A stretch of DNA of 64,000 nt from an uncultured Pelagibacteraceae bacterium (GTDB taxonomy: Bacteria > Pseudomonadota > Alphaproteobacteria > Pelagibacterales > Pelagibacteraceae): assembly GCA_902562205.1 (NCBI GenBank), contig CACESO010000001.1, positions 1 through 64,000 on the forward strand. Reading direction: 5' to 3'. Below are positions 9,506-20,484 of the stretch, piece by piece. A program made the translations under genes and the position numbers. The notes beneath the pieces are model-generated. The model was not told the DNA's origin and made no database searches. It saw only the letters and a list, made by a program, of their open reading frames with translations. Each line of letters begins with the position of its first letter. Positions within the stretch are counted from its first letter, which is position 1.

Positions 9506-10204
9506 ATGACACAAACAATTGCACTAATAGATGATGACAGAAATATTCTTACCAGTTTAAGTATTGCATTAGAAAAAGAGGGTTTTAAAGTCCAAACTTA
9601 TTTAGATGGAGAGAGTGCGCTTATAGGATTGACAAGAACACCTCCAGACTTAGCAATCGTTGATATTAAAATGCCTAAAATGGATGGTGAAGAGTTGCTT
9701 AAAAAATTAAGAAAAAAAAGTTCATTACCAGTAATTTTTTTAACTTCAAAAGATGAGGAAGTAGATGAACTTTTAGGTTTAAAGTTAGGAGCAGATGACT
9801 TTGTAAAAAAATCTGGTGGTTTTTCAATAAAAGTTTTAGTTGAGAGAATTAGGGTTCAACTTAGAAAGAAAAATATTAGTGTAGATGATAGTAAAAACAT
9901 TATTGCTCATGGCAAACTAAAATTAGATCCTTCACAACTTGAGTGTGAATGGGATGGAAAACAGTTGCCAGATAAATTGACAACAACAGAATTTTTAATC
10001 GTTCAAGAACTCGCTAAAAGACCGGGGATAATCAAAGAAAGAGCACAATTGATGGATATTGCGTACAGAGAAGATACTGATATCGAAGACAGAACTATTG
10101 ATAGTCACGTTAAAAGAATTAGAAAAAAATTTAAAAAAATTGACTCGAATTTTTCCGCAATAGAAACAAGGTATGGAAGTGGCTATAGGTGGAATGTTAA
10201 TTAA
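9506..10204 (+). CDS. chvI: ChvI-like OmpR-family response regulator
   Basis: [27 protein letters not shown]...[17 protein letters not shown]...winged helix [18 protein letters not shown]...YGSGYRW; next to ChvG-like kinase. Confidence 0.88.
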   Translation: MTQTIALIDDDRNILTSLSIALEKEGFKVQTYLDGESALIGLTRTPPDLAIVDIKMPKMDGEELLKKLRKKSSLPVIFLTSKDEEVDELLGLKLGADDFVKKSGGFSIKVLVERIRVQLRKKNISVDDSKNIIAHGKLKLDPSQLECEWDGKQLPDKLTTTEFLIVQELAKRPGIIKERAQLMDIAYREDTDIEDRTIDSHVKRIRKKFKKIDSNFSAIETRYGSGYRWNVN

Positions 10205-11742
10205 TGTTTTCTTCACTCATCAAAAACCTCTCTATTCTTAAAAAATTTTTATTCATCAATCTTTTAATCTTTATATTTATTGGTACATTAACCATAATCT
10301 ACCTTAATTACGTTCAACCAAACTTAATTAAAAAAAAAACATCTCTCCAAATTGAAGTTATAAATAATACAATTAATAATCTTAATAGACTAAATATTGA
10401 ATTTGAAAAAAATGAGGTAAAAAAATTTTTATTGTCGACAAGATTTTTATTTCAAAATCTTGATAGGGTTATTTTTTTTAATGAGTCATTCGAGATTTTA
10501 GCAGACACTGATACACTCGATCTTGACCCAAGATCCTTTTCATCTAGAATTGAAATAGTTGAATTTGATTTACAAAATAACCAAGATAATGAAAAATCTG
10601 CAGATCAATTAATTAATTCAGAAAAAAAAAGTGAATTTGAAGAAACACTTCAAGAATATTCAATATCTGATGATTATGGTAAGCCTGTTACTTTTACAAA
10701 TGAAACTTATAATAAATTTAAATTATCAACGATAAAGAATGTTTTGATTGGTGATGAAAATGTTGGGTATATTCTGATATCTCAAAACGCCAATGATGTT
10801 AAAACAGCAATCAATGAAAGAAAAACTTTTGTAATTCGTACGGCAATATTAATCGCAGTTGTAATCTTTATTTTTTCATTAGTGTTAAATAGATATTTTT
10901 TAAAACCAATTAAAAATCTTGTTAATTACACTGAAAATATAAAAGAAAAGAGTAAAAAGAAAATAGATATTAAAAGTTTAATAAAACGAAATGATGAACT
11001 GGGAACTTTGTCATTATCTCTAGATGAAATGACAAATGAATTACAAAAACGGGTAAATACAGCTGAAAACTTCTCCACAGATTTAGTTCATGAAATTAGA
11101 AATCCTTTAGCTTCACTTAAAAGTGCATCTGAATTATTAGAAGTTACTAACAGCAACCCTGAAAAGGAAAAATTAACAAAAATTTTGACTCACGACGTAG
11201 AGAGAATTGAAAGATTAATAACTGATTATTCCCAGATGCTTAAAGACGAAGTCGCGATCACAAGGGAAAGTATGAAAATCTTAGACTTAAAAAAAATTGC
11301 TGACTCAGTTGTTGATGACTTTAACGCCATATACAATACAAAACGGGGTATTAATATAGATTTACAGTTTAAAAATTCTGGTGAAAAATTTAGTATTAAA
11401 GGTATTGAAAATAGGATTGAACAAGTTTTAGCAAACCTTCTTGAAAATTCCATTTCATTTAGCAAAGATAATCAGAATATTGTAGTCAAACTCTCACAGA
11501 AAAAAGATGGGAAAATTTCTCTAAGTGTAATTGATGAAGGAATTGGGTTTAAAGAAAAAAATACGGACAAGATTTTTAAAAGATTTTATAGCAATAGACC
11601 AGATAAATTTGGTGAACACTCTGGATTAGGATTGAATATTGTTAAAAATCTAGTCGATCTTCATGGAGGTCAAGTAATCGCATCTAATAATGTTAATAAA
11701 AAGGGAGCAAAAGTAGAAATTATTTTTCCAAAATTAAATTGA
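10204..11742 (+). CDS. chvG: ChvG-like sensor histidine kinase
   Basis: Two TM segments, HAMP, H-box DLVHEIRNPLASLKSASELL, HATPase GIGFKEKNTDKIFKRFYS...HSGLGLNIVKNLVDLHGG. Confidence 0.88.
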   Translation: MFSSLIKNLSILKKFLFINLLIFIFIGTLTIIYLNYVQPNLIKKKTSLQIEVINNTINNLNRLNIEFEKNEVKKFLLSTRFLFQNLDRVIFFNESFEILADTDTLDLDPRSFSSRIEIVEFDLQNNQDNEKSADQLINSEKKSEFEETLQEYSISDDYGKPVTFTNETYNKFKLSTIKNVLIGDENVGYILISQNANDVKTAINERKTFVIRTAILIAVVIFIFSLVLNRYFLKPIKNLVNYTENIKEKSKKKIDIKSLIKRNDELGTLSLSLDEMTNELQKRVNTAENFSTDLVHEIRNPLASLKSASELLEVTNSNPEKEKLTKILTHDVERIERLITDYSQMLKDEVAITRESMKILDLKKIADSVVDDFNAIYNTKRGINIDLQFKNSGEKFSIKGIENRIEQVLANLLENSISFSKDNQNIVVKLSQKKDGKISLSVIDEGIGFKEKNTDKIFKRFYSNRPDKFGEHSGLGLNIVKNLVDLHGGQVIASNNVNKKGAKVEIIFPKLN

Positions 11743-11784
11743 TATATTGAATAAATTATCTTTTAATGTAAAAGATTTGCAAAA

Positions 11785-13071
11785 ATGAGTGATTATAAAG
11801 TAAAAGATATCAAGCTAGCTGAGTTCGGTAGAAAAGAAATTTCTCTTGCTGAGACTGAAATGCCTGGACTTATGGCATTAAGAAAAGAATACAAAGGAAA
11901 GTCTCCTTTAAAGGGAGCTAGAATTTTAGGTTGTCTGCACATGACAATTCAAACCGCTGTGCTTATTGAGACATTGGTAGCTCTTGGCGCAGAGTGTAGA
12001 TGGTCATCATGCAATATTTTTTCAACACAAGATCATGCGGCTGCAGCTATAGCAAAAGCTGGAATACCTGTGTTCGCTTGGAAAGGTGAAACTGAGGAGG
12101 AGTATTGGTGGTGTGTAAAGCAAACAATCGAAGGTAAAAAAGATTGGAAGCCAAACATGATTTTAGATGATGGTGGTGATTTAACAGCCCTAATGCATAA
12201 AGATTATAAACATTTAATGAAAGATATTAAAGGTCTGTCAGAAGAGACAACGACAGGTGTTTTGGCATTAAAAAAGATGGAGAGCGAAGGGACATTATTA
12301 GTACCGGCAATAAATGTTAATGACTCTGTGACAAAATCAAAATTTGATAATTTATATGGGTGTAGGGAAAGTTTAGTCGATGGAATTAAAAGAGCTACAG
12401 ATGTGATGATGTCAGGTAAAGTGGCAATTGTTGCAGGATTTGGTGATGTAGGCAAAGGCAGTGCAGCATCATTGAGACAATCTGGGGCAAGAGTTATGAT
12501 AACTGAAACTGATCCAATATGTGCCTTGCAGGCAGCGATGGAAGGTTATGAAGTAGTCTTAATGGATGAAATGATTAAAGAGGCTGACATAGTGGTAACC
12601 GCGACTGGCAACAAAGATATTATAACAGCAGATCATATGAGAGATATGAAGGATAGAGCGATACTATGTAATATTGGACACTTTGATAATGAAATCCAAG
12701 TTGAGGCATTAAAAAATTATAAGTGGGATGAAATTAAACCCCAAGTACACGAAATAGAATTACCAAGTAAAAAAAGAATTATTCTTTTAGCTGAAGGTAG
12801 ACTTGTTAACCTTGGATGTGCAACAGGGCACCCAAGTTTTGTAATGAGTGCATCTTTTACAAATCAAGTCACTGCTCAAATAGAACTTTGGAATAATTCA
12901 TCTAAATATGAAAAAAAGGTTTATGTTTTACCAAAACATCTTGATGAAAAAGTAGCTATGTTACACTTAGAGAAAGTGGGTGCAAAATTAACAAAACTAT
13001 CAAAAGAACAAGCTGATTATATAAGCGTAAAACAAGAAGGGCCATATAAGCCAGATGCTTACCGCTACTAA
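11785..13071 (+). CDS. ahcY: Adenosylhomocysteinase
   Basis: [66 protein letters not shown]-terminal KPDAYRY. Confidence 0.98.
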   Translation: MSDYKVKDIKLAEFGRKEISLAETEMPGLMALRKEYKGKSPLKGARILGCLHMTIQTAVLIETLVALGAECRWSSCNIFSTQDHAAAAIAKAGIPVFAWKGETEEEYWWCVKQTIEGKKDWKPNMILDDGGDLTALMHKDYKHLMKDIKGLSEETTTGVLALKKMESEGTLLVPAINVNDSVTKSKFDNLYGCRESLVDGIKRATDVMMSGKVAIVAGFGDVGKGSAASLRQSGARVMITETDPICALQAAMEGYEVVLMDEMIKEADIVVTATGNKDIITADHMRDMKDRAILCNIGHFDNEIQVEALKNYKWDEIKPQVHEIELPSKKRIILLAEGRLVNLGCATGHPSFVMSASFTNQVTAQIELWNNSSKYEKKVYVLPKHLDEKVAMLHLEKVGAKLTKLSKEQADYISVKQEGPYKPDAYRY

Positions 13072-13519
13072 TCGTAGCAATATAAAAATTTCAAAAGAAA
13101 TTGAGTTAAAAATATTTTCTGAGAAAACTTCTAGATTTGTAAAAAAATTTAATACAATTTTTTTATACGGTGAACTTGGAGTTGGGAAAACTACATTTGC
13201 CAAATATTTGATCAATAACCTGCAAAAAAAGGAAAAAACCAAGATTTCAGAAATACCAAGCCCAACATTCAACTTAGTTTATGAGTACAAAATTAAAAAA
13301 TTTAGAATTCAGCATTTTGATTTGTATAGGTTAAAAAATAAAAAAGAATGTCTAAATATTGGTCTTTTTGAAGATGATAATGTGATTTCAATAATTGAAT
13401 GGCCAGAAAAAGTACATTTTAAACCCAAAAAAAGGATAGAAATTTATTTTAAGTATTTTGATAACTATAATTCAAGATTATTAAAGATTAAATTTTTTGG
13501 AAAAAATGCGATTAAATAA
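13055..13519 (+). CDS. tsaE: tRNA threonylcarbamoyladenosine biosynthesis ATPase TsaE
   Basis: [40 protein letters not shown]. Confidence 0.93.
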   Translation: MLTATNRSNIKISKEIELKIFSEKTSRFVKKFNTIFLYGELGVGKTTFAKYLINNLQKKEKTKISEIPSPTFNLVYEYKIKKFRIQHFDLYRLKNKKECLNIGLFEDDNVISIIEWPEKVHFKPKKRIEIYFKYFDNYNSRLLKIKFFGKNAIK

Positions 13520-14435
13520 CAAAAAAGTAATAAAATTAGAAGGGGATGCTTCAGAACGAAAATTTTATAGATCAAAAAATTCTATAATAATTTTTTCAAA
13601 AAAAAATAAAAAAAAAAATTTATTAATCTATGATGCAATAAATAGAATACTAAATTCAGGGGGTATTTGTGCCCCTAGATTATTAAAAAAAAATTACAAA
13701 AAAAATTTAATAGAAGTAAACGATTTGGGAGATGTTACATTGCTCAGACTTCTCAAAAATAGAAAAAACAAAAAGAAAATTTTTATAAAAGTATTAGATT
13801 TATTATTTAAAGTTCAAAAAATAAAAAAATTTTATAATAAAGATTTTACAGGTAGAAAATATAAAATGGTGAGATATTCAAAAGATAAACTTTTAAAAGA
13901 GGCTTATTTATTTAACGAATGGTATCTTCCTCGAAAACTTAGTAAAAAAAAATTAAATCGATTTAAAAAAAAATTTAAAAACATTTTTTTAAGATTATCA
14001 AAGGCAATTAAATTACCTGATAATGTTTTTGTTCATAGAGACTTCCATGTTTCAAATATAATGCTTAAACAAAAAAAATTTTATTTAATAGATAGTCAAG
14101 ATGCAGTCATTGGAAATCCGGCTTATGATCTTGCTTCATTAATTGATGATGTAAGACTTAAAACATCAAATAGTTTAAAAGAAGAAATGTTTAGTCATTT
14201 TACAAAAAAATACTTAAAGAGAGATCTTAAAAAATTCGAAAATGACTTCTTAATTTTATCAGTATTAAGAAATTTTAAGATTCTTGGAATTTTTTCAAGA
14301 CTTGCAAAAAGAGATGATAAAAACAAATATCTTAAATACATTCCTTATACATGGAGTCTTATTAAATTAAGAACTAAAAACGGAAAAGTATTTGATGAGT
14401 TAAGGTTTATTTTAAATAATAATAAATTTATATAA
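13497..14435 (+). CDS. Aminoglycoside phosphotransferase-like kinase (AmgK-like)
   Basis: EGDASERKFYR, FVHRDFHVSNIMLKQKKFYLIDSQDAVIGNPAYDLASLIDD; between tsaE and a nucleotidyltransferase. Confidence 0.82.
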   Translation: MEKMRLNNKKVIKLEGDASERKFYRSKNSIIIFSKKNKKKNLLIYDAINRILNSGGICAPRLLKKNYKKNLIEVNDLGDVTLLRLLKNRKNKKKIFIKVLDLLFKVQKIKKFYNKDFTGRKYKMVRYSKDKLLKEAYLFNEWYLPRKLSKKKLNRFKKKFKNIFLRLSKAIKLPDNVFVHRDFHVSNIMLKQKKFYLIDSQDAVIGNPAYDLASLIDDVRLKTSNSLKEEMFSHFTKKYLKRDLKKFENDFLILSVLRNFKILGIFSRLAKRDDKNKYLKYIPYTWSLIKLRTKNGKVFDELRFILNNNKFI

Positions 14436-14446
14436 AATTTAATTGT

Positions 14447-15142
14447 ATGAAAAAAATTGAAGTTGCAGTGATATTAGGTGCTGGTTTTGGAAAAAGATTA
14501 TCTCCAATTACAAATGAAATTCCAAAACCTCTTGTTGAAATCGGAAATGAAACTATACTAGAAAAGACTATTAAACTTGTAAAAAAATTAAATCTAAAGA
14601 AAATTCTGATAAACACCCATTACAAACGAGACCAGCTTAAAAATTTTATTGAAAAAAAAAACTTTGATATTGATATAGAATTATTTGAGGAAGTCCCTGA
14701 AATTCTCAATACTGGTGGAGGCATTTTGAACATGATCATGGAAAACAAAAATGAATATTTTTTAACTTTTAATCCAGATACTTTATGGAACGAAAATTAT
14801 ATTGATGAAATCTTAGAAATGGAAAATCAGTTTTTTAGCTCAAATTTAAAAAATATTTTACTAGTGGTAAATAAGGACAAAAGCTTCGATCAAAATTTGA
14901 TAGGAGACTTTAATCTTGAAGTGGATAAGCTAAACAAAACTAAGCCCTTAAATTTTATTTACACAGGATGTCAGATACTAGAAAAGAAAATATTTAAAAA
15001 ATTTAATAATAAATCTTTCCCAATGTCGGAGGTGTGGAATGATTTATTATCAAGAAATGAATTGATGGGTTTTGAAAGTAAAGTGAACTTTAAACATGTC
15101 ACTAATTATGATATTTATAATAAACTTCTAAAAAGCAACTAA
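14447..15142 (+). CDS. Sugar-phosphate nucleotidyltransferase (MurU-like)
   Basis: VILGAGFGKRLSPITNEIPKPLVEIGNETILEKTI, INTHY, EVPEILNTGGGI. Confidence 0.82.
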   Translation: MKKIEVAVILGAGFGKRLSPITNEIPKPLVEIGNETILEKTIKLVKKLNLKKILINTHYKRDQLKNFIEKKNFDIDIELFEEVPEILNTGGGILNMIMENKNEYFLTFNPDTLWNENYIDEILEMENQFFSSNLKNILLVVNKDKSFDQNLIGDFNLEVDKLNKTKPLNFIYTGCQILEKKIFKKFNNKSFPMSEVWNDLLSRNELMGFESKVNFKHVTNYDIYNKLLKSN

Positions 15143-15847
15143 ATTTTTGGCTCTTTCTTTATCAAGATATGTTACAGATGAAATTTGAAGTTTGTCCTCA
15201 AAAATTATTAAGAGAGGATTTCCGGTTGGTATTTCCATTTTAGAAATTTCCCTCTCATTGATTTTAAAAAGATACTTACATAGAGCTCTTAAAGAATTTC
15301 CATGGGCTGAGATGCATACACCATTACCATTTTGAAGATCTTTTAAGATTAATTTATTATAACAATCCACTACCCTTTTATGGGTATCTTTTAAAGACTC
15401 AGTATCTGGAATATCAGACATTGGAATATCCTTATAAGTTTCTATGTTGAGCGGATGGTAGGGGCTTTTCCTATCTAAAGCTCCAGGTTTGACATCCCAT
15501 GATCTTCTAAATTGATGAATTTTCTCTTCTCCATATTTTTTCTTCATATCTTCTTTGTTTAAACCTGTAAGCTCTCCATAATGTCTTTCATTTAATTGCC
15601 ATTTTTTAGTAATTAAGTTTTCATCTTCATTTAATTCTTTCATTACAATTTTAAGAGTATCATTTGCCCTTTTTTGGTAGGAGCTATAAAAAGAATCAAG
15701 TTTAATTTTTTTCTCTTTTATTAATTCACCAGCTTTTTTAGCCTCAGCTCTACCTTTATCTGTTAATCCCACATCGACCCAACCAGTAAATCTTTTTTGT
15801 TGGTTCCACTCACTTTGTCCATGCCTTATAAGAATAAGATTTTTCAT
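15128..15847 (-). CDS. gpmA: 2,3-bisphosphoglycerate-dependent phosphoglycerate mutase
   Basis: LILIRHGQSEWNQQKRFTGWVDVGLTDKGRAEA, NERHYGELTGLNK, CISAHGNSLRAL. Confidence 0.95.
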   Translation of the reverse strand: MKNLILIRHGQSEWNQQKRFTGWVDVGLTDKGRAEAKKAGELIKEKKIKLDSFYSSYQKRANDTLKIVMKELNEDENLITKKWQLNERHYGELTGLNKEDMKKKYGEEKIHQFRRSWDVKPGALDRKSPYHPLNIETYKDIPMSDIPDTESLKDTHKRVVDCYNKLILKDLQNGNGVCISAHGNSLRALCKYLFKINEREISKMEIPTGNPLLIIFEDKLQISSVTYLDKERAKNLVAF

Positions 15848-15892
15848 TGAAATATTTGATATATTAATTAATAAATAAAATAAATAAAATTA

Positions 15893-16285
15893 ATGAAAAT
15901 TTTTACAAATAATCTTCAATTAATTTTCAAATTATCCAATATATGTTTAATAATTTTGTATCTATATCCAGGAAGTATATTAGGTTTTTTTTTATACAAT
16001 GATTTTAGTAATCAACCTCAAATCACTAGAGATTTTTTTCAAATATCCTCAAATCACATTTACGCTTTTTCTCTGATTTCAATTCTTGGTCTTTTCGCCT
16101 TTAAAACAAAAAAAAGATTATTTGTATATTTGGTTTGTTTATCCATAATCCTTGAACTTTTCCATTTGGTCATACCAAATCGCAGCTTTCAAGCTGGTGA
16201 TCTAAATGGTAACTTACTGGGTGTAATAATACCTTTTTTGATTTACAAAGTTTATGAAGTCCTATTTAAAATTAAAAAACAATAA
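15893..16285 (+). CDS. VanZ-like small membrane protein
   Basis: About 4 TM segments; C-terminal ELFHLVIPNRSFQAGDLNGNLLGVIIPFLIY resembles VanZ-like proteins. Confidence 0.65.
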   Translation: MKIFTNNLQLIFKLSNICLIILYLYPGSILGFFLYNDFSNQPQITRDFFQISSNHIYAFSLISILGLFAFKTKKRLFVYLVCLSIILELFHLVIPNRSFQAGDLNGNLLGVIIPFLIYKVYEVLFKIKKQ

Positions 16286-16778
16286 AATTATATATTTAAT
16301 TTTATTAATAATTTTTTTTTCCAAAACCAATTCTTATTCAGAGGAAATAACAGGATATGCAAAAGTAATAGATGGTGATACAATTAGAATAAAGGGAAAT
16401 AAAATTAGACTTTATGGTATCGATGCACCTGAAAACAATCAAATATGCTCTAAGCCTTGGTTGAGCCTGAACGTAATCACATTTAATAAAGATTATGAGT
16501 GTGGACTTAAAACTACTAGTTTATTAAAAAAGTTTGTTAAAAACGAAATAATAGTATGTAAAAAGAAATCCATGGATAGATATAATAGAGTTGTTGCTAT
16601 TTGCTTTAAGAAAAGACGGGATATTAATTCTTGGCTTGTTAGGAACGGTTTAGCTGTTGCTTACACTAAATATTCAAAAAAATATATTATAAATGAAAAT
16701 GACGCAAAAAAAGAAAAAAAGGGTTTATGGGCAGGAAATTTTGAAATGCCTTGGGAATGGAGAAAAAAACGTAAATAA
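16254..16778 (+). CDS. Secreted thermonuclease-like (SNase family) nuclease
   Basis: Signal peptide then GYAKVIDGDTIRIKGNKIRLYGIDAPE...DRYNRVVAICF...NSWLVRNGLAVAYTKYS; the start overlaps the previous ORF, so the true start may be downstream. Confidence 0.88.
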   Translation: MKSYLKLKNNKIIYLILLIIFFSKTNSYSEEITGYAKVIDGDTIRIKGNKIRLYGIDAPENNQICSKPWLSLNVITFNKDYECGLKTTSLLKKFVKNEIIVCKKKSMDRYNRVVAICFKKRRDINSWLVRNGLAVAYTKYSKKYIINENDAKKEKKGLWAGNFEMPWEWRKKRK

Positions 16779-16792
16779 ATTATAAATAAAGG

Positions 16793-17392
16793 GTGATTCG
16801 TTTTAAATTTTTTTTATCTTTATCAATTTTTTTATTTTTGCTGAGCTGTTCGTCTATTCCAAAAAATACCTCAAGTAGTTGCTCAATATTTTCTGAAAGA
16901 TACTTTTGGTATAAACATGCAAAAAAGACTGAAGAAAAATGGGGAACACCTATGCACATACAACTTGCATTTATTAAATTTGAGTCAGATTTCCATTGGC
17001 TTGCAAAACCTAAACGACAAAAACTTTTTAAAATAATTCCTTTTAAAAGACCCTCAAGTTCATTTGGATATTCTCAGGCTGTAAAGGGAACATGGAAACA
17101 ATATAAGGAGGAACAGAACAAACCATTAGCTCTTAGAACAAGATTTAAGGATAGTGTTGATTTTATTGGCTGGTATACAAATAAATCATCAAAACTTTTA
17201 AAGATTCCTAAAAGCGATGCATTCAAACAATACATTGCATATCACGAAGGGTGGGGAAATTATAAAAATTATAAAAGAAATGAAAAGGTTATTTCTTATG
17301 CAAAAAAAGTAAAAAAGTATTCAGATCAATATAAAGCTCAGCTTATAAAATGTAAAAAAAACCTTAACAGGAAAAAATTTATTGTTTATTGA
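16793..17392 (+). CDS. Lipoprotein with lytic transglycosylase-like (SLT) domain
   Basis: GTG start; lipobox FLLSCSS; FIKFESDFHWLAKP, SSFGYSQAVKGTWKQY, IAYHEGWGNY. Confidence 0.72.
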   Translation: MIRFKFFLSLSIFLFLLSCSSIPKNTSSSCSIFSERYFWYKHAKKTEEKWGTPMHIQLAFIKFESDFHWLAKPKRQKLFKIIPFKRPSSSFGYSQAVKGTWKQYKEEQNKPLALRTRFKDSVDFIGWYTNKSSKLLKIPKSDAFKQYIAYHEGWGNYKNYKRNEKVISYAKKVKKYSDQYKAQLIKCKKNLNRKKFIVY

Positions 17393-20300
17393 TGAAGTTC
17401 TTTTTCTAACTCTTTTTCAATATGATTTATACTTTTTGTATTTTTTCCTAATAATAAATAAATTATTGGAACTACATAAAGTGTAAAAAAGGTCGAAAAT
17501 ATCATTCCAGCAAATATAGTAATACCAACAGATAATCTACTCGCCTCACCTGGGCCACTACTTATTACCAATGGTAGAACTCCAATAATGGTAGATATAG
17601 AAGTCATTAAGATTGGTCTTAATCTTAATGCTGACGATTCCAAAATCGCAGTTAATTGATTTTTCCCCTCATCTCTTAACTGATTTGCAAATTCAACAAT
17701 CAATATTCCGTTTTTTGTTGCTAATCCAATTAGTATTATTAAAGCTACCTGACTGTAAACATTAATTGAGCTGCCGACGAGCAGCAGACCTATAATTCCA
17801 CCAAATATTGCTAGGGGGACTGTCAGCATTATTGTGAAAGGATGGACAAAGCTTTCAAACTGAGCCGCCATCACAAGATATGCTGTAACTAAAGCTAAAA
17901 AGAATATTACATAAATCTGAAAACTTATTTCTTTTAGTTGCTCACTTTCCCCTTTGAAATCAATTCTGGCATTAGGTGTATTTTCTTGAACAACTTTTTC
18001 TAAAAAAGTTAAGGCATTTTGAAGGGTATAATCTCCTACGATATTTGCAGAAATGGTAACTGCTTTTTGTCTATTGTACCTTGATAGAAATGGAGCAGTT
18101 CCTCTTTCATTAATTGTTACTAAATTTGATAAAGCAATTAACTGACCAGAGTTTTTTGATCTAACATAAACCTTATTTAAACTTGAGGGTTCATTTCTAT
18201 TTTTGATATCTCCCTGCAGGATAATTGAATACTCTTTACCATCCTTTGTAAATTTTGTGACACTTCTGGAGCCAAAGATAGTTTCAATTGTTCGACCTAT
18301 TTCTGAAGTAGATACGCCAAGATCTGATGCTTTTTTTTGATCGATCTTTACATTTATAATCGGTTTATTTAATTCAAAATCATCTTCGATATTAGCTAAA
18401 TTATTATTTTTTCTAGCCTCTTTTTTTATAGTTTCTTTCCATTGAATTAATTCTTCATAGGTATTACCTAATATTACAAATTGGACTGGTTTCTCTACAC
18501 CGCCGGTTCTTATTCCTTGGGGCATAACAGGGAATGATAAAACACCTGGAACTTTTGAAATTTCTCTAAAAGACTCCATCATTATTCTGTTACCTTTTCT
18601 GTCTCTTTTTTTCCAATCTTCCAACAATACAATTATAAAAGCTGAGTTGACTTGTTTGCTACTTTTTCCGAAACCCGGCACCCTTAAAATTAGTCTTCTA
18701 TACTCACCTTGCCCCACTTTCGGTAATAATAATTTTTCAATATCCTGAGTTTTTGAGGAGGTAAAGTCAAACCCTGAGCTTTGAGGTGCTTTCACTATTA
18801 CAAAGAAAGCACCTCTATCTTCTTTTGGTATAAGTTGTTTTGGAATATAAATAAATAAACCAATACTCAATATTAAAATTGATATTAAAAAAGTGATTAT
18901 ACTTTTTTTCTTTAATATCCAATATTTTAAAGTGTAAATATAAAATTCCTTAAAATCATTTAATCTTTTTTCAAATTTAAGAGTTAATTTATTTCTTTTT
19001 GATTTTGTGTCTAAAACTTTGCTAGCAATCATCGGGCTTAAGGATAATGCTACAAAACTTGATATTATCACTGCGAAACTTAAAGTTACAGCTGTTTCAG
19101 CATACAACACTCCAGCTAAGCCTTCTATAAAAATTAAAGGTATGAATACAGCAACAAGAACTAAGGTAGTTGCTATAATTGCAAAAGACACTTGTCTCGA
19201 TCCTTTATATGCGGCAACTAATGAACTCTCACCTTTCTCAACCCTTCGGTATATATTCTCCAACATTACAATTGCATCATCTACTACGATTCCTATTGCA
19301 AGAACTAATGCCATAAGAGTGAAAAGGTTTATTGAAAAATCAAAAAAATAAATTGCTAAAAAAGTTGATATTAAAGAGACCGGCAAAGCTACAATTGGTA
19401 CTACTAAAGCCCTGATGTTACCCAAAAAAAGATAAATAATGAGCGTGACTAAAACTAGTGCCACAAATAATGTTTTGTACACCTCTTTAATTGCATTTGA
19501 GACATAATTCGATCTATCAAAAGAAACCTCTAATGTAGATCCATCAGGTATAGAACTTTGTATTTCTTTAATTTTCTTTTTAACTTTTGTAGCTACCGCG
19601 ATTGTGTTTGCATCTGAGTTTTGATAAATACCAATACCTACAACTTTTTTTCCATTTCCTTTAAAAAGTGTTCTTGTAGATACTGGACCAAATTCAATCC
19701 TAGAAACATCTTCCAAAGTTGTCACAGAACCATCAATTGCCCTCTTCAAAGGTAGTTTTTTATAAGAGTCTAAATTCTCATAAGCGTTTTCAAGTTTAAT
19801 TGAAAGATCTACATCTTTTGACTCTATTCGACCTGCAGGAAATTCTAAGTTTTCTGAATTCAAAACTTGTTCAACATCTTGAGTTGTTAAATTTCTAGCA
19901 GCTAGTGAAAGAGGATCTAACCAAACTCTCACAGAGAGCTCCCTTTCACCACCTAATCTCACACGTCCTACTCCTTCTACAGTTGAGAAATAATCTACCA
20001 AATATCGATCAGCAAAATCAGTGAGCTCTAAATCACTCATAAAATCTGAGCTAAAACTCAACCACATAGTGGTTCTAAAGCCTGCAGATTGTTTGAAAAT
20101 TTCTGGAGCGCTAGCCTCTTTTGGTAAATTATCCACCACTCTTGAGATTGCACTTCTCACATCGTTAGCAACATCGTCAATATCAAGGTTGTCTTTGAAG
20201 GTCATATCAATTCTCGACCTTTCATCTTCACTCATAGAGTCAATTGAAACGAGACCAGGGGTGCCTCCAATAAAATCCTCAATCTTTTGTGTTATCTGAG

Positions 20301-20481
20301 TGTCAATAACCTGAGCTGAAGCTCCTTTGTAATCAGTTTGAACTGATACTACTGGTCGGTCAATATCTGGTAATTCATTAGTTGGTATTTCAAAAAAAAC
20401 TAAAATACCAAACATAACCATTACTATACTCATTACCATTGAGACGACCGGTCGTTTGATTGATAAGTCTGTTAAGAACAT
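17386..20481 (-). CDS. RND efflux transporter permease (AcrB/MexF family)
   Basis: MFLTDLSIKRPVVSMVMSIVMVMFGILVF, VDDAIVMLENIYRRVEKG, 12-TM RND layout. Confidence 0.95.
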   Translation of the reverse strand: MFLTDLSIKRPVVSMVMSIVMVMFGILVFFEIPTNELPDIDRPVVSVQTDYKGASAQVIDTQITQKIEDFIGGTPGLVSIDSMSEDERSRIDMTFKDNLDIDDVANDVRSAISRVVDNLPKEASAPEIFKQSAGFRTTMWLSFSSDFMSDLELTDFADRYLVDYFSTVEGVGRVRLGGERELSVRVWLDPLSLAARNLTTQDVEQVLNSENLEFPAGRIESKDVDLSIKLENAYENLDSYKKLPLKRAIDGSVTTLEDVSRIEFGPVSTRTLFKGNGKKVVGIGIYQNSDANTIAVATKVKKKIKEIQSSIPDGSTLEVSFDRSNYVSNAIKEVYKTLFVALVLVTLIIYLFLGNIRALVVPIVALPVSLISTFLAIYFFDFSINLFTLMALVLAIGIVVDDAIVMLENIYRRVEKGESSLVAAYKGSRQVSFAIIATTLVLVAVFIPLIFIEGLAGVLYAETAVTLSFAVIISSFVALSLSPMIASKVLDTKSKRNKLTLKFEKRLNDFKEFYIYTLKYWILKKKSIITFLISILILSIGLFIYIPKQLIPKEDRGAFFVIVKAPQSSGFDFTSSKTQDIEKLLLPKVGQGEYRRLILRVPGFGKSSKQVNSAFIIVLLEDWKKRDRKGNRIMMESFREISKVPGVLSFPVMPQGIRTGGVEKPVQFVILGNTYEELIQWKETIKKEARKNNNLANIEDDFELNKPIINVKIDQKKASDLGVSTSEIGRTIETIFGSRSVTKFTKDGKEYSIILQGDIKNRNEPSSLNKVYVRSKNSGQLIALSNLVTINERGTAPFLSRYNRQKAVTISANIVGDYTLQNALTFLEKVVQENTPNARIDFKGESEQLKEISFQIYVIFFLALVTAYLVMAAQFESFVHPFTIMLTVPLAIFGGIIGLLLVGSSINVYSQVALIILIGLATKNGILIVEFANQLRDEGKNQLTAILESSALRLRPILMTSISTIIGVLPLVISSGPGEASRLSVGITIFAGMIFSTFFTLYVVPIIYLLLGKNTKSINHIEKELEKELHQ

Positions 20482-20484
20482 CTT

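Noticed and set aside
11743-11784. Possible SAM/SAH riboswitch upstream of ahcY
   Set aside because: The gap is only about 42 nt and shows no recognisable riboswitch fold.
19007-19351. 114-aa plus-strand ORF within the RND permease
   Set aside because: Lies fully antisense to a convincing RND permease frame.
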